Source: Comamonas sp. (GTDB lineage Bacteria > Pseudomonadota > Gammaproteobacteria > Burkholderiales > Burkholderiaceae_C). From it: a stretch of 64,000 bases of DNA. Every line of letters begins with the position of its first letter. Position 1 is the stretch's first letter. The position numbers were made by a program, and so were the translations under genes. A model generated the notes under the pieces. The model was not told the origin of the DNA. It searched no databases and worked only from the letters and a program-made list of their open reading frames with translations. Where the stretch lies: the NCBI GenBank assembly GCA_021166775.1, contig JAJPEQ010000013.1:1-64000 (forward strand), in the 5' to 3' direction. Shown here piece after piece: positions 21,041-30,340 of this stretch.

Positions 21041-21294
21041 GGTGCATTCCTTTCAGGGCCGGATCTGCGTGATCCGTTGAAATGCATTGTCAAAGTCGCT
21101 TAATAGAAACATAAGTCGGCGGTCGCCGCGACGTGGTGTCATCCGGCCGAGCTCGTGCGTGTAGGAAGTTGTCCGACAAGCGCGTCGGCGCAAGCGTGAA
21201 AAGCGGGCGAAATCGGGGTGATTTCGGGATCAAGACCGGCGCCGGCGTGCGGCTTGTCGTGGCGCCATGTCAAACGCGTGTAAATTCGCGCGTG

Positions 21295-22422
21295 ATGACC
21301 ACTGAAAACGCCAAGCAAGAACCGCCTGTGACCCAGGCATTGAACCCCTTGAACCGTATCCGCCGCGATGTACAGGGCATGCATGCCTATGCCGTGCAGG
21401 AATCGGGCGGCATGATCAAGCTCGATGCGATGGAAAATCCCCACCGCCTGCCTGCAGCCTTGCAGGCCGAGCTGGGCAGGCGCCTGGGGCAGGTGGCGGT
21501 CAATCGCTATCCGGGTGCGCGCCTGGCGGATCTGCGTGCGGCCCTCACGCGCTACGCGAACCTCCCGCAGGGCTGGTCCTTGATGCTCGGCAATGGTTCG
21601 GACGAGCTCATCAGCCTGCTCGCGCTCGCCTGCGACGTGCCAGGGGCCGGCATCGTCGCGCCCGAGCCGGGTTTCGTGATGTATGCGATGAGCGCCAAGC
21701 TGCAGGGGCTGGCCTACCATGGCGTACCGCTCGAGGCCGATTTTTCGCTGGACGAGGCCGCGATGCTCCAGGCGATCGAGCGCCATCGCCCGAGCATCGT
21801 CTATCTGGCGTACCCGAACAACCCCACGGGCACCTTGTGGAGCGAGGCGGCGATGCAGCGTCTCATCGAAGCGCAGGGCGCGCAAGGGGGGCTCGTGGTG
21901 GTCGATGAGGCCTATCAACCCTTTGCCGCGCGCAGCTGGATGGATTCGGTGCGCGCCGCGCCTGCGCGCCATGGTCACGTGCTGGTGCTGCGCACGCTCA
22001 GCAAGTTCGGCCTTGCGGGGGTGCGGCTCGGTTACCTGATGGGCGACGACGCCCTGATCCGCGAAATCGACAAGGTGCGCCCGCCCTACAACGTGAGCGT
22101 GCTCAACGCCGAATGCGCCCTGTTCGCGCTGGAGCATGAGGAGGTCTTCGCCGCGCAGGCGCGCGACATCCGCGGGCAGCGGGCGCGGGTGCTGGGCGAA
22201 CTCGCGCGCATGCCGGGCGTGCAGGCGTTTGCCAGCGAGGCGAACATGATCCTCGTGCGTGTGCCCGATGCGGCGCGCGCCTTTGCCGGATTGCACGAGC
22301 GCAAGGTGCTCGTCAAGAACGTTTCTAAAATGCACTCACTCTTGACCAACTGCCTGCGGCTGACGGTGGGTACGGCCGACGAAAACACCGCCCTGCTGCA
22401 GGCGCTTCGCGCTTCGCTATGA
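21295..22422 (+). CDS. hisC: Histidinol-phosphate aminotransferase
   Basis: 375 residues from ATG 21295. PLP-dependent class I/II aminotransferase that makes histidinol phosphate. Fold landmarks: [21 protein letters not shown], and the PLP lysine in [13 protein letters not shown]. An in-frame upstream extension of 54 codons reads as low-complexity sequence and was rejected. It overlaps hisB by 4 bases. It is the first gene of the cluster; hisG and hisD, which often precede it in Burkholderiales, are replaced here by divergent flhD. Confidence 0.96.
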   Translation: MTTENAKQEPPVTQALNPLNRIRRDVQGMHAYAVQESGGMIKLDAMENPHRLPAALQAELGRRLGQVAVNRYPGARLADLRAALTRYANLPQGWSLMLGNGSDELISLLALACDVPGAGIVAPEPGFVMYAMSAKLQGLAYHGVPLEADFSLDEAAMLQAIERHRPSIVYLAYPNNPTGTLWSEAAMQRLIEAQGAQGGLVVVDEAYQPFAARSWMDSVRAAPARHGHVLVLRTLSKFGLAGVRLGYLMGDDALIREIDKVRPPYNVSVLNAECALFALEHEEVFAAQARDIRGQRARVLGELARMPGVQAFASEANMILVRVPDAARAFAGLHERKVLVKNVSKMHSLLTNCLRLTVGTADENTALLQALRASL

Positions 22423-23042
22423 CCTCATCTGCACTTGTGGCCTCCGCCCATACCGACCGTACCGCGGAAGTCAGCCGCGACACCGCCGAGACGCGCGTGC
22501 GCGTGCGCGTGAATCTGGACGGCAGCGGCCAGGCGCGCCTGAACACCGGCATCGGCTTTTTCGATCACATGCTCGACCAGATCGCGCGCCACGGTCTCAT
22601 CGACCTGGAGGTGCAATGCGACGGCGACCTGCACATCGACGGCCACCACAGCGTGGAAGATGTGGGCATCACGCTCGGACAGGCGGTGGCGCGTGCGGTG
22701 GGCGACAAGAAGGGCCTGCGCCGCTACGGCCATGCCTATGTGCCGCTCGATGAGGCGCTCTCGCGCGTGGTGGTCGATTTTTCGGGGCGGCCCGGCCTGC
22801 ATCTGGATATGGCGTTCACCGCCGCCATGATCGGAGGCTTCGACACGCAACTGGTGCATGAATTTTTCCAGGGCTTCGTCAACCACGCCGGGGTGACGCT
22901 GCACATCGACAACCTCAAGGGCACGAACGCGCACCACCAGTGCGAGACGGCGTTCAAGGCGTTTGCCCGTGCCATGCGCGCGGCCTTGGAGATTGATCCG
23001 CGTGCCAGTGGCGTGATTCCATCCACCAAGGGCACTCTGTAA
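22419..23042 (+). CDS. hisB: Imidazoleglycerol-phosphate dehydratase
   Basis: 207 residues, the monofunctional form without the histidinol phosphatase domain. The metal-binding histidine motifs of the two halves are present: [39 protein letters not shown] and [14 protein letters not shown]. It follows hisC with a 4-base overlap. A dispersed repeat begins right after the stop codon and separates it from hisH. Confidence 0.97.
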   Translation: MTSSALVASAHTDRTAEVSRDTAETRVRVRVNLDGSGQARLNTGIGFFDHMLDQIARHGLIDLEVQCDGDLHIDGHHSVEDVGITLGQAVARAVGDKKGLRRYGHAYVPLDEALSRVVVDFSGRPGLHLDMAFTAAMIGGFDTQLVHEFFQGFVNHAGVTLHIDNLKGTNAHHQCETAFKAFARAMRAALEIDPRASGVIPSTKGTL

Positions 23043-23096
23043 GCAAAATTGGTCTCCAACGCTTGCTGGGCAAGCGTGAGCAGCTATGCAATCAAA
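23043..23096 (-). repeat. Dispersed repeat copy between hisB and hisH
   Basis: Minus-orientation copy with an uninterrupted 7-bp stem (CGCTTGC, loop TGG, GCAAGCG). Its outer end ctatgcaatcaaaa contains the hisH start codon, so the element supplies the first codons of that gene. Confidence 0.75.
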
Positions 23097-23754
23097 AGCG
23101 AAGACAGTCGCCGTCGTCGACTATGGCATGGGCAATCTGCGCTCCGTCTCGCAGGCGGTGAGCGCCGCAGCGCAAGGCGAAGGCTGGAACGTGGTTGTCA
23201 CCCATGAGGCGGCCGTGGTGCGCGATGCGGCCCGCGTGGTGCTGCCGGGGCAGGGCGCGATGCCGGACTGCATGCGTGAGCTTGAGCAATCCGGGCTGCG
23301 CGAGGCGGTGCTGGAAGCGGCGGCTGCCAAGCCACTCTTCGGCGTGTGCGTCGGCATGCAGATGCTGCTCACCCACAGCACCGAAGGCGAGGTCGATGGC
23401 CTGAACCTGATCCCCGGCCGGGTGCAGCGCTTTGATCTGGCCGGTCGCAGGCAGCCCGACGGCAGTCGCTACAAGGTGCCGCACATGGGCTGGAACCGCG
23501 TGCGCCAGGTGTCGCACGAGGGCCGCGCGCACGCGCTGTGGCAAGGCGTGCCCGACGAGAGTTTTTTCTACTTCGTGCACAGCTATTACGCACAGCCGCT
23601 TGACCCAACGCATGGCGTGGGTGAGACGGATTACGGCGGCCCCTTTGCATCGGCCGTTGCACGTGGTAACCTTTTCGCTACCCAGTTTCACCCTGAAAAA
23701 AGCGCGACCCAGGGGCTGCGCCTTTACCGTAATTTCCTGCACTGGAATCCCTGA
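23086..23754 (+). CDS. hisH: IGP synthase glutaminase subunit HisH
   Basis: 222 residues. Class I glutamine amidotransferase that delivers ammonia to HisF. The catalytic triad is visible: nucleophile C88 (GVCVGMQ), H202 and E204 (QFHPEKS). The N-terminal [14 protein letters not shown] is characteristic. The start codon lies within the repeat just upstream, so the first few residues (MQSKAK) are repeat-derived. hisA follows after about 48 bases; its partner hisF lies beyond hisA and an inverted gene. Confidence 0.97.
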   Translation: MQSKAKTVAVVDYGMGNLRSVSQAVSAAAQGEGWNVVVTHEAAVVRDAARVVLPGQGAMPDCMRELEQSGLREAVLEAAAAKPLFGVCVGMQMLLTHSTEGEVDGLNLIPGRVQRFDLAGRRQPDGSRYKVPHMGWNRVRQVSHEGRAHALWQGVPDESFFYFVHSYYAQPLDPTHGVGETDYGGPFASAVARGNLFATQFHPEKSATQGLRLYRNFLHWNP

Positions 23755-23802
23755 CGTTCAACCTGGTCGGTCCACCCCGGACCCTGCCGTCATTCCTCGA
23801 CC

Positions 23803-24543
23803 ATGCTGCTCATCCCTGCCATCGACCTCAAGGACGGTCACTGCGTACGCCTCAAGCAAGGCGACATGAAACAAGCCACCACCTTTGGCGAAGACCCTGC
23901 TGCCATGGCGCGGCAATGGCTCGATGCCGGGGCCCGGCGTCTGCATCTGGTGGATCTGAATGGCGCATTTGCCGGTCAGCCGAAGAATCGCACGGCCATC
24001 AAGTCCATCCTCAAGGCCGTCGGCAGCGAGATCCCGGTGCAGCTCGGTGGCGGCATCCGCGATCTGGACACGATCGAGTTGTACCTGGACGCGGGGCTGG
24101 AGTACGTCATCATCGGCACCGCAGCGGTCAAGAACCCGGGCTTCCTGCAGGATGCCTGCAGCGCGTTCGGCGGACACATCATCGTCGGGCTCGACGCCAA
24201 GGACGGGAAGGTCGCGACCGATGGCTGGAGCAAGCTCACGGGTCACGAGGTCGTCGACCTGGCACGCAAGTTCGAGGATTGGGGCGTGGAGTCCGTCGTC
24301 TACACCGACATCGGCCGCGATGGCATGCTGACCGGCATCAACGTGGACGCCACCGTCAAGCTGGCCCAGGCCCTGAGCATTCCGGTGATCGCCTCGGGCG
24401 GTCTGGCGGGCATGGCGGACATCGAGCAGCTGTGCGCCGTCGAGGGCGAAGGCATCGAGGGCGTGATTTGCGGGCGCGCGATCTACTCCGGCGAGCTGGA
24501 TTTTGCGGCGGCGCAAAGCCGTGCCGATGAATTGACCGCCTAG
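23803..24543 (+). CDS. hisA: ProFAR isomerase HisA
   Basis: 246 residues. TIM-barrel Amadori isomerase that converts ProFAR to PRFAR. The two catalytic aspartates are seen in PAIDLKDG and YTDIGRDGM, and phosphate is held by QLGGGIRD and ASGGLAGM. No gap or frameshift. The gene ends 15 bases before the stop of an oppositely oriented HD-GYP-like gene, which separates it from hisF. Confidence 0.97.
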   Translation: MLLIPAIDLKDGHCVRLKQGDMKQATTFGEDPAAMARQWLDAGARRLHLVDLNGAFAGQPKNRTAIKSILKAVGSEIPVQLGGGIRDLDTIELYLDAGLEYVIIGTAAVKNPGFLQDACSAFGGHIIVGLDAKDGKVATDGWSKLTGHEVVDLARKFEDWGVESVVYTDIGRDGMLTGINVDATVKLAQALSIPVIASGGLAGMADIEQLCAVEGEGIEGVICGRAIYSGELDFAAAQSRADELTA

Positions 24544-24557
24544 GAGCAGCGCCCCCT

Positions 24558-25901
24558 TCAATCCCCGTCGGGCGCAACGAGCGCGTCGCGCCATTGGCAG
24601 ACGGCGATGTCGCTCGCGTCGCTGCTGCTCGCGATCCGCGGCCAGCGCGTGGTCACCGTGTTGGCAATCGACTGCAGCTGCCACATCGCCTCGCGCACCA
24701 GAAACAGCATTTCCTTGAGCCCTTGCGTGTCGTCTTGCAGCAGGGGGATCAGCTCACCCTGTTGCTCGGGATGACAACCGGCATCGAACAGGCTGCGTTG
24801 CAGGGCCTGGATGCGCTGCGTGATGAAGACCGATGCCTGCCCCGAGTCGCCTTGCGCATCGGGAGGGGCTTGCGGTTCCGGCTGGAGCTGGCTCCAGTGG
24901 GCCAGCGCCCTCTCGATCTGTGCGCTGATGTGCTGCACCTGCTGCAGATCGTTGGCATTGCCGGTCTGGATGTTGTTGGCCGGCAGGATGGGTAGCAGCA
25001 ACTGCGCCAGATCGGCGGGAAATTTGTGGTGACCCAGACGCAAGGTGAGCGAGAGGCGCACGGCCGCGCCGTCATTGGCGTATTTTTCGAAGAAGGCCGC
25101 CACCACTTCCGCCAGCAGCAGCACCTGCCCCAGGGGTGAGATCTGCGTGGCGCGAGTGCCGCGCGGATAACCGCTGCCGTCCATGCGCTCGTGGTGTTCG
25201 AGGATGGCGACCGCCACCGAGCGCGGATAGACCTCGCAGGCGTTGACCAATTGCGCCGCGATGATCGGGTGCTTGGCCAGCTGTTCGCGCTCGGGCCCCG
25301 TGAGCTTTCTGGTGCTGTCCAGCCAGACGGGATCAATGTGCAGTGTGCCGATGTCGTGCAGCAGGCCAGCCGCCGCCAGGCTCGTGCATTCGCCCTTGCT
25401 CCAGTTGGCCCGAGCTCCGAGATAGATCGCCACCAGCGCCACGTGCATGGCGTGGGTGTACTGTTCGGGAAATTGTTCGCGCATGACGCTGAGCATGAAC
25501 GCCAGCGGCCTGGGCAGGCTCATGGCCTGCAGTGGTGCCACCAGTGCTGAGGTGGGAATGGCATTCCTGCCGTCTTGCGCCAACAGGTGCAGCAGCGGCT
25601 CGTGCTGGCACTGCTCGCGTGCCAGCTCGACCAGCGAGGAGGTGCTCACGAGGTCTTCGATCGTCAGCAGCTCCTCCAGGGGGGCGCGCAAGTCGTGGCG
25701 GGCCAGCCGCCAGTACATGTCCTGGTTCAGGCGCACGCCGCCTTCCACCAACTTGATGCCCGTGTTCGTGAAGACGGCCTTTGCCGTCGACACTGCCCGG
25801 CGTTCGCACACCGCGAGGATGGCGCGCTGGTAGTGTGTCGGCGCCCACGTGTTCTCGGGATCTGGTGCGTCAGGAATTTCAGGTGCGGCGCTGGTAACCA
25901 T
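24558..25901 (-). CDS. HD-GYP-like domain protein
   Basis: 447 residues, on the strand opposite to the his genes that flank it. Residues about 140-275 resemble HD-GYP cyclic-di-GMP phosphodiesterases: HD pair H182-D183 (LLHDIG), H211 (KHPIIAAQL), H236-H237-E238 and D241-GSGYP. Differences are clear: the usual lysine of HDIGK is T186, and the later DxFDALT motif appears as LLLAEVVAAFFE. No receiver, GAF or membrane segment was recognised in the 140-residue N-terminus. It could be an active divergent enzyme or a c-di-GMP sensor. The start ATG at 25901 was taken as the most upstream one. Confidence 0.8.
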   Translation of the reverse strand: MVTSAAPEIPDAPDPENTWAPTHYQRAILAVCERRAVSTAKAVFTNTGIKLVEGGVRLNQDMYWRLARHDLRAPLEELLTIEDLVSTSSLVELAREQCQHEPLLHLLAQDGRNAIPTSALVAPLQAMSLPRPLAFMLSVMREQFPEQYTHAMHVALVAIYLGARANWSKGECTSLAAAGLLHDIGTLHIDPVWLDSTRKLTGPEREQLAKHPIIAAQLVNACEVYPRSVAVAILEHHERMDGSGYPRGTRATQISPLGQVLLLAEVVAAFFEKYANDGAAVRLSLTLRLGHHKFPADLAQLLLPILPANNIQTGNANDLQQVQHISAQIERALAHWSQLQPEPQAPPDAQGDSGQASVFITQRIQALQRSLFDAGCHPEQQGELIPLLQDDTQGLKEMLFLVREAMWQLQSIANTVTTRWPRIASSSDASDIAVCQWRDALVAPDGD

Positions 25902-26017
25902 GGGGCAGGGCGGGGGCGGAAAAATAACTCCTCGAATATACCGAGTGCAGGCCCGTGGTTGCCCGAGACACGGCGGCGCGTGGTATCTTTTGCACCCGGT
26001 TCCTATCGTGCTTATTC

Positions 26018-26797
26018 ATGCTTGCCAAACGCATCATTCCATGCCTTGACGTGACGGGCGGTCGCGTGGTCAAGGGCGTCAATTTCGTCGAACTGCGCGA
26101 TGCGGGCGATCCGGTCGAAATCGCGGCGCGCTACAACGAGCAGGGCGCCGATGAACTCACCTTCCTGGACATCACGGCCACGAGCGACGAGCGCGACCTC
26201 ATTTTGCCCATCATCGAGGCCGTGGCCAGCCAGGTCTTCATCCCGCTGACCGTGGGCGGCGGCGTGCGCAGCGTGGCGGATGTGCGCCGCCTGCTCAATG
26301 CCGGAGCGGACAAGACGAGCTTCAACTCGGCCGCCATTTCCAATCCGGACGTGATCAGCGATGCCTCGGCCAGATACGGCGCGCAATGCATCGTCGTGGC
26401 GATCGACGCCAAGCGCCGGCAGGGTGCCGATGCGACTGCGCGTGGCGAGGGCTGGGACGTGTACAGCCATGGCGGGCGCAAGAACACCGGGCTGGATGCC
26501 GTGGCGTGGGCCATCGAGATGACGCGGCGCGGCGCGGGGGAGATTTTGCTCACCAGCATGGATCGCGACGGGACCAGATCCGGTTTTGATCTGGCGCTGA
26601 CGCGGGCGGTCAGCGATGCGGTCGAAGTGCCCGTGATTGCCTCAGGTGGCGTGGGCACCCTCGACCATCTGGCCGACGGCGTGACCATAGGCGGTGCGGA
26701 TGCCGTGCTGGCGGCGAGCATCTTCCACTACGGTGAGTTCACGGTCAGGCAGGCCAAGGAGCACCTGCAATCGCGCGGGATCCCCGTGCGCCTGTGA
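26018..26797 (+). CDS. hisF: IGP synthase cyclase subunit HisF
   Basis: 259 residues. TIM-barrel cyclase that, with HisH ammonia, makes imidazole-glycerol phosphate and AICAR. The N-terminus [20 protein letters not shown] holds catalytic D11; the second acid is in [22 protein letters not shown] is also diagnostic. ATG 26018 gives the canonical N-terminus, so the 21-codon upstream extension was rejected. About 115 bases separate it from the divergent HD-GYP-like gene, enough for an internal promoter for hisF and genes downstream. Confidence 0.97.
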   Translation: MLAKRIIPCLDVTGGRVVKGVNFVELRDAGDPVEIAARYNEQGADELTFLDITATSDERDLILPIIEAVASQVFIPLTVGGGVRSVADVRRLLNAGADKTSFNSAAISNPDVISDASARYGAQCIVVAIDAKRRQGADATARGEGWDVYSHGGRKNTGLDAVAWAIEMTRRGAGEILLTSMDRDGTRSGFDLALTRAVSDAVEVPVIASGGVGTLDHLADGVTIGGADAVLAASIFHYGEFTVRQAKEHLQSRGIPVRL

Positions 26798-26858
26798 ATT
26801 TGAATGAAATACTGGCTTGACGCCCGCCAAACATGCGCAGCCAGCTCCTGAATGAATA
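26798..26858 (-). repeat. Dispersed repeat copy between hisF and hisI
   Basis: Minus-orientation, diverged copy. Its complement reads attcattcaggagctggctg, then a decayed stem, then caagccagtatttcattcaaat, and aligns closely with the copy at 49636. It fills almost the whole hisF-hisI gap. Confidence 0.65.
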
Positions 26859-26864
26859 GTAACC

Positions 26865-27269
26865 ATGCCTGAACTCGATGCCGACTGGCTTGCCCAAGTA
26901 CGCTGGGACGCCCAGGGCTTGATCCCCGCGATCGCCCAAGAGCAGACCACGGGCGACGTGCTCATGCTCGCCTGGATGAACCGCGAGGCCCTGGCGCAGA
27001 CGGCGGCGCTCGGGCGCGCGGTCTACTTCAGCCGCTCGCGCGGCAGGCTCTGGTACAAGGGCGAAGAATCGGGCCATGTGCAGCAGGTGCACGAAATCCG
27101 TGTCGATTGCGACAGGGACGTGGTGCTGCTCAAGGTCACCCAGACCGGCCACAGCCCCGGCATCGCCTGCCACACGGGCCGCCACAGCTGCTTCTTCAGC
27201 GTGCTCAAGGGGGGCGCGTGGCAGGCCGTGGACCCGGTCTTGAAAGACCCGTCAAAGATCTACACATGA
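26865..27269 (+). CDS. hisI: Phosphoribosyl-AMP cyclohydrolase
   Basis: 134 residues, the stand-alone cyclohydrolase (not fused to HisE). Opens the purine ring of PR-AMP. Metal-binding motifs: VDCDRDVV for Mg and [10 protein letters not shown] with the preceding cysteine for Zn; [10 protein letters not shown] and [17 protein letters not shown] are typical of the family. Its stop overlaps the hisE start in an ATGA arrangement. Confidence 0.97.
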   Translation: MPELDADWLAQVRWDAQGLIPAIAQEQTTGDVLMLAWMNREALAQTAALGRAVYFSRSRGRLWYKGEESGHVQQVHEIRVDCDRDVVLLKVTQTGHSPGIACHTGRHSCFFSVLKGGAWQAVDPVLKDPSKIYT

Positions 27270-27652
27270 ACATCATGACATCGAACGACGCACTGGCGCG
27301 TCTGGCCGCCGTGATCGAAAGCCGCAAGCCGTCACGCGGCGGCGATCCTGCCACCAGCTACGTGGCGCGTCTGCTGGCCAAGGGGCCGGACGGCTTTCTC
27401 AAAAAAGTCGGCGAAGAGGCCACCGAGGTCGTCATGGCCGCCAAGGACGTGGAGCACGGTGGCGATCCCGCCAAGATCGTCTATGAAGTTGCCGATCTGT
27501 GGTTTCACTGCATGGTGGCGCTGGCGCATTTCGGTCTCACGCCCGCGGACGTGATTCATGAGCTGGAGCGCCGTGAAGGCATGAGCGGTCTGGAAGAAAA
27601 GGCACTGCGCAAGCTCACCGAGCGGACCGCGGCCGAGGAGGGTGGAAAGTGA
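27266..27652 (+). CDS. hisE: Phosphoribosyl-ATP diphosphatase
   Basis: 128 residues from ATG 27266 ([10 protein letters not shown]; a second ATG three codons on is possible). MazG-like all-alpha pyrophosphohydrolase that performs the second step of histidine synthesis. Acidic metal motif in [15 protein letters not shown] and [13 protein letters not shown]. It overlaps hisI by 4 bases and the next gene by 4 bases, so the his transcript continues into the membrane-protein gene. Confidence 0.96.
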   Translation: MNIMTSNDALARLAAVIESRKPSRGGDPATSYVARLLAKGPDGFLKKVGEEATEVVMAAKDVEHGGDPAKIVYEVADLWFHCMVALAHFGLTPADVIHELERREGMSGLEEKALRKLTERTAAEEGGK

Positions 27653-28035
27653 ATGACGACATCATCGATGTGGGGCCCGATGAACGAGCCGAGTCGCTCA
27701 AGACCTTCGGCTGGATCAGCTACCTGCTGCACCTGATCGTCGCCATCGCGGCAGTGGTGCCGGGCGCGCAGCCCAGCGCGGCGCTGCTGATCGTGGCGCT
27801 GATCATCGATCTCGTGAAAAAGGGCGATGCGGTCGGCACCTGGCAGGCCAGCCACTTTTCCTGGCGCATCCGCAGCGTGATCTGGGCGGGTGTGCTCTAC
27901 ATCGTGACGGCGCCGCTGTGGTTCTTCTTTCTGTTGCCGGGTTGGATTGCGTGGGGCCTGATTTCGATCTGGTTTCTCTACCGTATCGTGCGCGGCATGG
28001 TCAGCATGAACGAGGGAAGGGCCATCGATGCCTGA
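27649..28035 (+). CDS. DUF4870-type membrane protein
   Basis: 128 residues, GTG start in the hisE stop overlap. Three to four hydrophobic segments (about 20-40, 45-56, 75-95, 95-113) and no enzymatic motif; it resembles small DUF4870-like integral membrane proteins of unknown role. A gene of this type after hisE is, from memory, common in Comamonadaceae, so it belongs to the transcript rather than being a recent arrival. It overlaps the patatin start by 8 bases. Confidence 0.75.
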   Translation: MNDDIIDVGPDERAESLKTFGWISYLLHLIVAIAAVVPGAQPSAALLIVALIIDLVKKGDAVGTWQASHFSWRIRSVIWAGVLYIVTAPLWFFFLLPGWIAWGLISIWFLYRIVRGMVSMNEGRAIDA

Positions 28036-29053
28036 TCCCGGTCCACGGCGTGCTTTGAACATCGCGCTGCAAGGCGGCGGCTCGCACGGCGCGTTCACCT
28101 GGGGCGTGCTCGATGCGTTGCTGGAAGACGGCCAGTTCGAGTTCGTTGGTATCAGTGGCACCAGTGCCGGCGCGATGAACGCGGTGGCGCTGGTCCACGG
28201 CTTTGCGCAGGCCGCCAAAAAAAGCAAGGACAGGCAGGAAATTCACGCCAATGGGTGTGCGCTGGCGCGCGAGACGCTCAAGGCGCTCTGGGAAGGCGTG
28301 GGTGCGCTGGGTTCGCTCATGTGGGGCGTGCCCCTGCAAGGCAATCCCTTCATGAGCCTGATGACGCAGTGGCTCTCGCCCTACCAGACGAATCCGCTGG
28401 ACATCAATCCTCTGCGTGCCCTGCTGGGGCGCACGGTGGACTTCGAACTGCTGGGCGCCGAGCACGCATTGGTCCCCAAGGTCTTTGTCTGCGCCACGAA
28501 TGTACGCACGGGGCGTGGCGAGATTTTCACCGGCAAGCGCCTGTGCATGGAGGCGGTCATGGCGTCCGCCTGTCTGCCGATGATGTTTCAGGCGGTGGAG
28601 ATCGAGGGCGAGCATTACTGGGACGGCGGCTACTCCGGCAACCCGGCCCTGCATCCGCTGATCTACCACACCCAATGCAGCGATGTGCTGCTGGTGCAGA
28701 TCAACCCGGTGCAGCACAAGGCACTGCCCGAGAACGCCAGCGACATCATCGACCGCATGAACGAAGTCACGTTCAACGCCAGCCTGCTGGCCGAGCTGCG
28801 CGCCATCGAATTCGTTCGCCGTCTGCTGGCCGAAGGCAAACTCGACCCCGGGCGCTACAGGGATGTGCGCGTGCATCGCATCGATGGCGGCGCGGCGCTG
28901 GCGGATTTCGGCGCGTCCAGCAAGATGCGCGCCGATCTGGCGTTCCTGCGCCAGTTGTTCGAGCTTGGGCGTGAAGAGGGTCAGCGCTGGCTGCATGCTC
29001 ATCGCCACGATGTCGGCGTGCGCTGCACCTTCAAGTCGGTCGACGACGCCTGA
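28028..29053 (+). CDS. Patatin-like phospholipase
   Basis: 341 residues. Alpha/beta lipid acyl hydrolase with the Ser-Asp dyad of the patatin family: oxyanion loop QGGGSHGAFTWG (about 15-26), nucleophile S46 in GTSAG, and aspartate D199 in DGGYSGNP. No signal peptide or membrane span, so it is cytosolic or peripheral; membrane lipid turnover is the likely role and the substrate is unknown. It overlaps the preceding gene and is followed 22 bases later by the HIT gene, placing it inside the his-tat transcript. Confidence 0.9.
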   Translation: MPDPGPRRALNIALQGGGSHGAFTWGVLDALLEDGQFEFVGISGTSAGAMNAVALVHGFAQAAKKSKDRQEIHANGCALARETLKALWEGVGALGSLMWGVPLQGNPFMSLMTQWLSPYQTNPLDINPLRALLGRTVDFELLGAEHALVPKVFVCATNVRTGRGEIFTGKRLCMEAVMASACLPMMFQAVEIEGEHYWDGGYSGNPALHPLIYHTQCSDVLLVQINPVQHKALPENASDIIDRMNEVTFNASLLAELRAIEFVRRLLAEGKLDPGRYRDVRVHRIDGGAALADFGASSKMRADLAFLRQLFELGREEGQRWLHAHRHDVGVRCTFKSVDDA

Positions 29054-29075
29054 AAGCGCTTTTCCGGAGAAACCC

Positions 29076-29435
29076 ATGCATCACGATCCAGATTGCCTGT
29101 TCTGCAAGATCATTGAGGGCAAAATTCCCTCGCAGAAGGTCCATGAAGACGATCTCGTCTACGCCTTCAAGGATATCCACCCCTGGGCTCCCATCCATTT
29201 CCTCATTGTGCCCAAGGAGCACATCGCCTCGATGGAGCAGGCGGGGCCGGAACACGAGATGCTTCTGTCGCACATGCTGCTGCTGGGGCCCAGGCTCGCA
29301 CGAGCGCAGGGCAGCAATCCCTACCCCGAGGGCGGTTATCGGCTGCAGATCAATACCGGCACGGAGGGCGGTCAGGAGGTCTATCACCTGCACATGCACG
29401 TGGTCGCCGGCGCGAGGCCCTGGCTCAAGAAATAG
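29076..29435 (+). CDS. HIT family nucleotide-binding protein
   Basis: 119-residue histidine-triad protein of the HINT type, a purine nucleoside phosphoramidase-like hydrolase. The catalytic triad motif is HLHMHVV near residue 108; DCLFCKIIEGKIPSQKV is the usual N-terminus and includes zinc-like cysteine spacing. ATG 29076 follows CCGGAGAA. Commonly found between hisE and tatA in betaproteobacteria; no functional link to either is established. Confidence 0.95.
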   Translation: MHHDPDCLFCKIIEGKIPSQKVHEDDLVYAFKDIHPWAPIHFLIVPKEHIASMEQAGPEHEMLLSHMLLLGPRLARAQGSNPYPEGGYRLQINTGTEGGQEVYHLHMHVVAGARPWLKK

Positions 29436-29511
29436 CGTGGTGTGCACGATGCCGGCGAGCGCGGCGTTTGCCTTGTCCTAGAATCACCAATCCCACCTCA
29501 GGAGGTATGCA

Positions 29512-29760
29512 ATGGGTTCGTTTTCGATCTGGCACTGGCTCATCGTGCTGCTCATCGTGGTCATGGTGTTCGGTACCAAGAAGCTCAAGAACATGGGCTC
29601 GGATCTGGGTAGTGCCGTCAAAGGTTTCAAGGACGGCATGAAGGACGGCACGACAGGCGAAGACGCCGCTGCTCCCGGTTCCGCGCCTGCAGGTCAGGTG
29701 ACCAACGCCGCGTCGGCGGAGAAAACCACCATCGACGTCGAAGCCAAACAAAAAAGCTGA
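29512..29760 (+). CDS. tatA: Twin-arginine translocase subunit TatA
   Basis: 82 residues. One N-terminal membrane helix (about 4-21, [19 protein letters not shown]), the hinge [20 protein letters not shown] amphipathic helix, and an unstructured acidic tail. TatA oligomerises to form the conduit for folded proteins. It has a nearly perfect ribosome site, caggaggt, seven bases before the ATG, matching the high level TatA needs relative to TatB and TatC. First of tatABC. Confidence 0.96.
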   Translation: MGSFSIWHWLIVLLIVVMVFGTKKLKNMGSDLGSAVKGFKDGMKDGTTGEDAAAPGSAPAGQVTNAASAEKTTIDVEAKQKS

Positions 29761-29780
29761 CAGTGGATTGACTGCCGGCA

Positions 29781-30266
29781 ATGCTTGACATTGGCTTGTC
29801 CAAGATGGCCCTGATCGGGGTGGTGGCGCTCGTCGTCATCGGCCCCGAGAAGTTGCCGCGCGTGGCCCGCACGGTGGGCACCTTGCTGGGCAAGGCGCAG
29901 CGTTACGTCTCCGACGTGAAGGCCGAGGTCAACCGGTCCATGGAGCTGGACGAACTGCGCAAGATGAAGGACACCGTGGAGAGTGCGGCGCGCGATGTCG
30001 AAAAGGGTGTGCAGAGCACGGCCAGCGATTTCGAGAAGGACTGGAAGGACGCGGTGGGCGAGCTGGCGGATACGTCGAGCGATCCGCTGCCCGATGATCC
30101 GGCGCTGCTGGCGCTCTACGTTCCCCCGTACAAGCGCCCCGACAAGCACTGGAGGGCCAAGCGCGGGGCCGTGCCTCAGTGGTTCAAGGCGCGCAACGGC
30201 GTGCGGGCGCATGTTCAGTCCGGCGCCGCGCGCGTGGCTCGCTACAGACCGAAGAAATCCATCTGA
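29781..30266 (+). CDS. tatB: Twin-arginine translocase subunit TatB
   Basis: 161 residues. N-terminal [31 protein letters not shown] membrane helix with the conserved glutamate and GPEKLP hinge, then an amphipathic helix and a long charged helical tail. TatB forms the signal-peptide receptor with TatC. The gap to tatA is 20 bases and to tatC 74 bases. Plausible substrates in this window are PetA and MsrP. Confidence 0.95.
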   Translation: MLDIGLSKMALIGVVALVVIGPEKLPRVARTVGTLLGKAQRYVSDVKAEVNRSMELDELRKMKDTVESAARDVEKGVQSTASDFEKDWKDAVGELADTSSDPLPDDPALLALYVPPYKRPDKHWRAKRGAVPQWFKARNGVRAHVQSGAARVARYRPKKSI

Positions 30267-30340
30267 GCCACTTTTGTCAGCCTGCGGCCGCATGCATGGC
30301 CGCCGATCGGGGCTTGCCCTGACCCAGCTCACTCCCACCT

